A stretch of 7,900 nucleotides of DNA, taken from the NCBI GenBank assembly GCA_041748615.1, contig JBGTCY010000105.1, positions 1 to 7,900 on the forward strand, in the 5' to 3' direction. How positions within the stretch are numbered: the stretch's first letter is position 1; every line of letters begins with the position of its first letter. Origin of the DNA: JBGTCY01 sp041748615 (GTDB lineage: Bacteria > Bacteroidota > Bacteroidia > Chitinophagales > CAIOSU01). A program made the translations under genes and the position numbers. This document shows, one piece after another, positions 6,389 to 7,900 of the stretch. Below the pieces are notes generated by a model. That model ran no database searches, was not told the DNA's origin, and was given only the letters and a program-made list of their open reading frames with translations.

Positions 6389-7459
6389 ATGCTTGACAAG
6401 CTCCGCTCTATTAAAGAGCGATGGGAATCTATCGGACAACAACTCACGGACCCGCAGGTGATTGCGGACATGCCGCGCTACAAAAAACTGGGCAAGGAAT
6501 ATAAAGACCTCGAAAAAATCGCGGATGTTTATGAGGAATTTAAAAATCTGTTAAGCAACATCGAGCTAAGCTGGCAGATTCTGAATAATGAAAAAGATGA
6601 TGAATTCCGTCAGATGGCAAAAGCCGACCTCGAAGAGTTGGAGGAGAAAAAAGTGAAAATGGAAGAGGACATCAAATGGATGCTGGTGCCGAAAGACCCC
6701 GAAGATGAACGCAACGCCATTCTTGAAATCCGGGCGGGAACCGGTGGTGATGAAGCAAGCATCTTCGCGGGGGACCTGTTCAAAATGTATGAGCGTTTCA
6801 TCGAATCAAAGGGATGGAAAATGGAAGTGATGAGTGAAAGCCAGGGAACAATGGGTGGCTACAAGGAAATCATTTCGGAAGTGACAGGCGAAGGTGTTTA
6901 TGGTATTCTCAAATACGAATCCGGTGTTCATCGTGTGCAGCGCGTACCGGATACGGAAACACAGGGAAGAGTGCATACCTCCGCTGCATCAGTTGCTGTG
7001 CTGCCGGAGCCGGACGAAGTAGATGTTCAGGTGCATGACCGTGATATTAAACGCGACACCTACCGGGCATCCGGTGCGGGTGGTCAGCATGTAAACAAAA
7101 CAGAATCTGCCGTGCGCCTCACGCACATTCCCACCGGCATCGTGGTAGAATGTCAGCAGGAGCGTTCACAAATGAAAAACAATGATACTGCCATGAAATG
7201 GCTGCGCACGCGTATTTATGAAATGCGGATGAAAGAACATTTTGATGCGATTGCGAAAAAAAGGAAAACGATGGTTTCAACAGGCGACCGCTCCGCCAAA
7301 GTTCGTACCTATAACTATCCCCAAAGCCGTGTCACCGACCACCGCATCGGGCTGACACTTTACAACCTGCCCGACATCATGCGCGGAAATGTTGACGAAC
7401 TTATTTCTGCGTTGCAGGTGGCTGAAAATGCCGAAAAATTGAAGGCGGGTACTATTTGA
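6389..7459 (+). CDS. prfA: Peptide chain release factor 1
   Basis: RF1 recognises UAA and UAG stop codons in the ribosomal A site and triggers hydrolysis of peptidyl-tRNA. The 356-residue protein has the usual RF1 length and layout: an N-terminal alpha-helical domain (1-about 100), the conserved EIRAGTGGDEA (113-123), the codon-recognition segment HRVQRVPDTETQGRVHTSA (181-199) and the catalytic GAGGQHVNK (229-237) with GGQ at 231-233. The tripeptide PDT (187-189) fits the PxT anticodon-like motif of RF1 rather than the SPF of RF2, so prfA is favoured over prfB. No programmed frameshift is present, again unlike prfB. The GGQ glutamine would be methylated by PrmC, whose gene is not in the window. 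It is preceded by its own promoter and followed by a 120-base gap. Confidence 0.97.
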   Translation: MLDKLRSIKERWESIGQQLTDPQVIADMPRYKKLGKEYKDLEKIADVYEEFKNLLSNIELSWQILNNEKDDEFRQMAKADLEELEEKKVKMEEDIKWMLVPKDPEDERNAILEIRAGTGGDEASIFAGDLFKMYERFIESKGWKMEVMSESQGTMGGYKEIISEVTGEGVYGILKYESGVHRVQRVPDTETQGRVHTSAASVAVLPEPDEVDVQVHDRDIKRDTYRASGAGGQHVNKTESAVRLTHIPTGIVVECQQERSQMKNNDTAMKWLRTRIYEMRMKEHFDAIAKKRKTMVSTGDRSAKVRTYNYPQSRVTDHRIGLTLYNLPDIMRGNVDELISALQVAENAEKLKAGTI

Positions 7460-7579
7460 TTTTGTTTTTATTTTTTCGCCCTAAAACCCTGACCTTTAAT
7501 GCTTAACACTTTTTAACTTGCCTCCCGTATCACTTCCCATAAATTTGCGTACCTCTGATTAATTAAATCTCAACTAAAC
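7460..7579. other. prfA-moxR spacer with T-rich tract
   Basis: The 120 bases after prfA start with a T-rich run (7461-7480) that could help release transcripts, but no convincing hairpin precedes it, so I do not call an intrinsic terminator. The remainder holds the promoter for the downstream ATPase gene and an A/T-rich leader with no Shine-Dalgarno sequence. No coding potential was seen. Confidence 0.45.
7518..7547 (+). promoter_or_regulatory. Bacteroidota-type promoter for the MoxR ATPase gene
   Basis: TTG at 7518-7520, an exact 19-base spacer and TAAATTTG at 7540-7547 form a perfect match to the TTG-N19-TAnnTTTG sigma-A promoter of this phylum. Transcription should begin near 7552-7555, about 25-28 bases before the ATG at 7580. 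This indicates that the ATPase gene starts a new transcription unit rather than being read only from prfA. Confidence 0.78.
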
Positions 7580-7900
7580 ATGATGGAAACTCCCACTGAA
7601 TCATCGCCCTCCCCCGCCACCGACATCCGCGCGCTCAATGAAAAAATTCAGAAAGAGAGCGAGTTTGTGGAATTACTCCACCTTGAAACGGGTAAGCATA
7701 TAGTCGGTCAGAAATACATGATGGAACGGTTGCTGCTCGGCTTGCTCGCGCAGGGACATATCCTGCTCGAAGGCGTACCCGGATTAGCGAAAACGCTTGC
7801 CATCAAAACATTGTCCCAAGCCATTCACGCCAAGTTCAGCCGCATTCAGTTCACGCCCGACCTGCTGCCTGCTGATTTGGTCGGCACGATGATTTACAAT
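7580..7900 (+). CDS. MoxR-family AAA+ ATPase, N-terminal part (continues beyond window)
   Basis: From the ATG at 7580 there are 107 open codons to the window edge. MoxR ATPases are chaperone-like AAA+ proteins that remodel or activate partner proteins, usually together with von Willebrand factor A and DUF58 proteins encoded next to them. After a polar, Pro/Ser-rich start (residues 2-14) comes a helical stretch and then HIVGQKYMMERLLLGLLAQGHILLEGVPGLAKT. The Walker A GVPGLAKT has the alanine before Lys-Thr typical of MoxR. It is followed by FSRIQFTPDLLPADLVGTMIYN, a segment highly characteristic of the family. About one third of the usual 310-340 residues is visible, and Walker B lies outside. 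Two ATG codons in tandem (7580 and 7583) could both serve as start. It has its own perfect promoter. The subfamily cannot be fixed from this fragment. Confidence 0.92.
   Translation, partial: MMETPTESSPSPATDIRALNEKIQKESEFVELLHLETGKHIVGQKYMMERLLLGLLAQGHILLEGVPGLAKTLAIKTLSQAIHAKFSRIQFTPDLLPADLVGTMIYN

Noticed and set aside
7460..7483. Possible intrinsic terminator after prfA
   Set aside because: There is a T-rich tract but no GC-rich stem-loop immediately before it.

Overview
The window looks like chromosomal DNA from a member of the Bacteroidota, probably a Chitinophagales/Sphingobacteriales-like lineage. Three things point there. A PorZ-type component of the type IX secretion system is present, and that system is confined to this phylum. 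The gene order birA | rsfS-ftsH is, from memory, common in the phylum. Finally, two start regions carry the phylum-specific promoter TTG-N18/19-TAnnTTTG and no Shine-Dalgarno sequence. All genes look intact apart from the two cut by the window edges. I see no insertion sequence, tRNA, rRNA, CRISPR array or prophage.

Left part, minus strand (1-2053): birA (biotin protein ligase) is followed in the same direction by porZ, whose 3' half runs off the left edge. Between them lie 236 non-coding bases holding a strong imperfect inverted repeat. A 135-base divergent spacer separates birA from the plus-strand genes.

Middle, plus strand (2189-6355): rsfS (ribosomal silencing factor, TTG start) and ftsH (membrane AAA+ zinc protease) are 7 bases apart and surely form an operon. 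After 91 bases comes lpxH (lipid A precursor pyrophosphatase, GTG start). Its 3' end overlaps an exported, probably beta-propeller protein of unknown function.

Right part, plus strand (6389-7900): prfA (peptide chain release factor 1) has its own textbook Bacteroidota promoter, starting one base after the preceding stop codon. After another such promoter comes the first part of a MoxR-family AAA+ ATPase, cut by the right edge.

Functionally this is a mostly housekeeping region. One theme is translation (rsfS, prfA); another is the envelope and lipopolysaccharide (porZ for anchoring T9SS cargo to A-LPS, lpxH for lipid A, ftsH for membrane quality control). I found no clear undescribed system. 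The most interesting unknown is the exported propeller protein translationally overlapped with lpxH.
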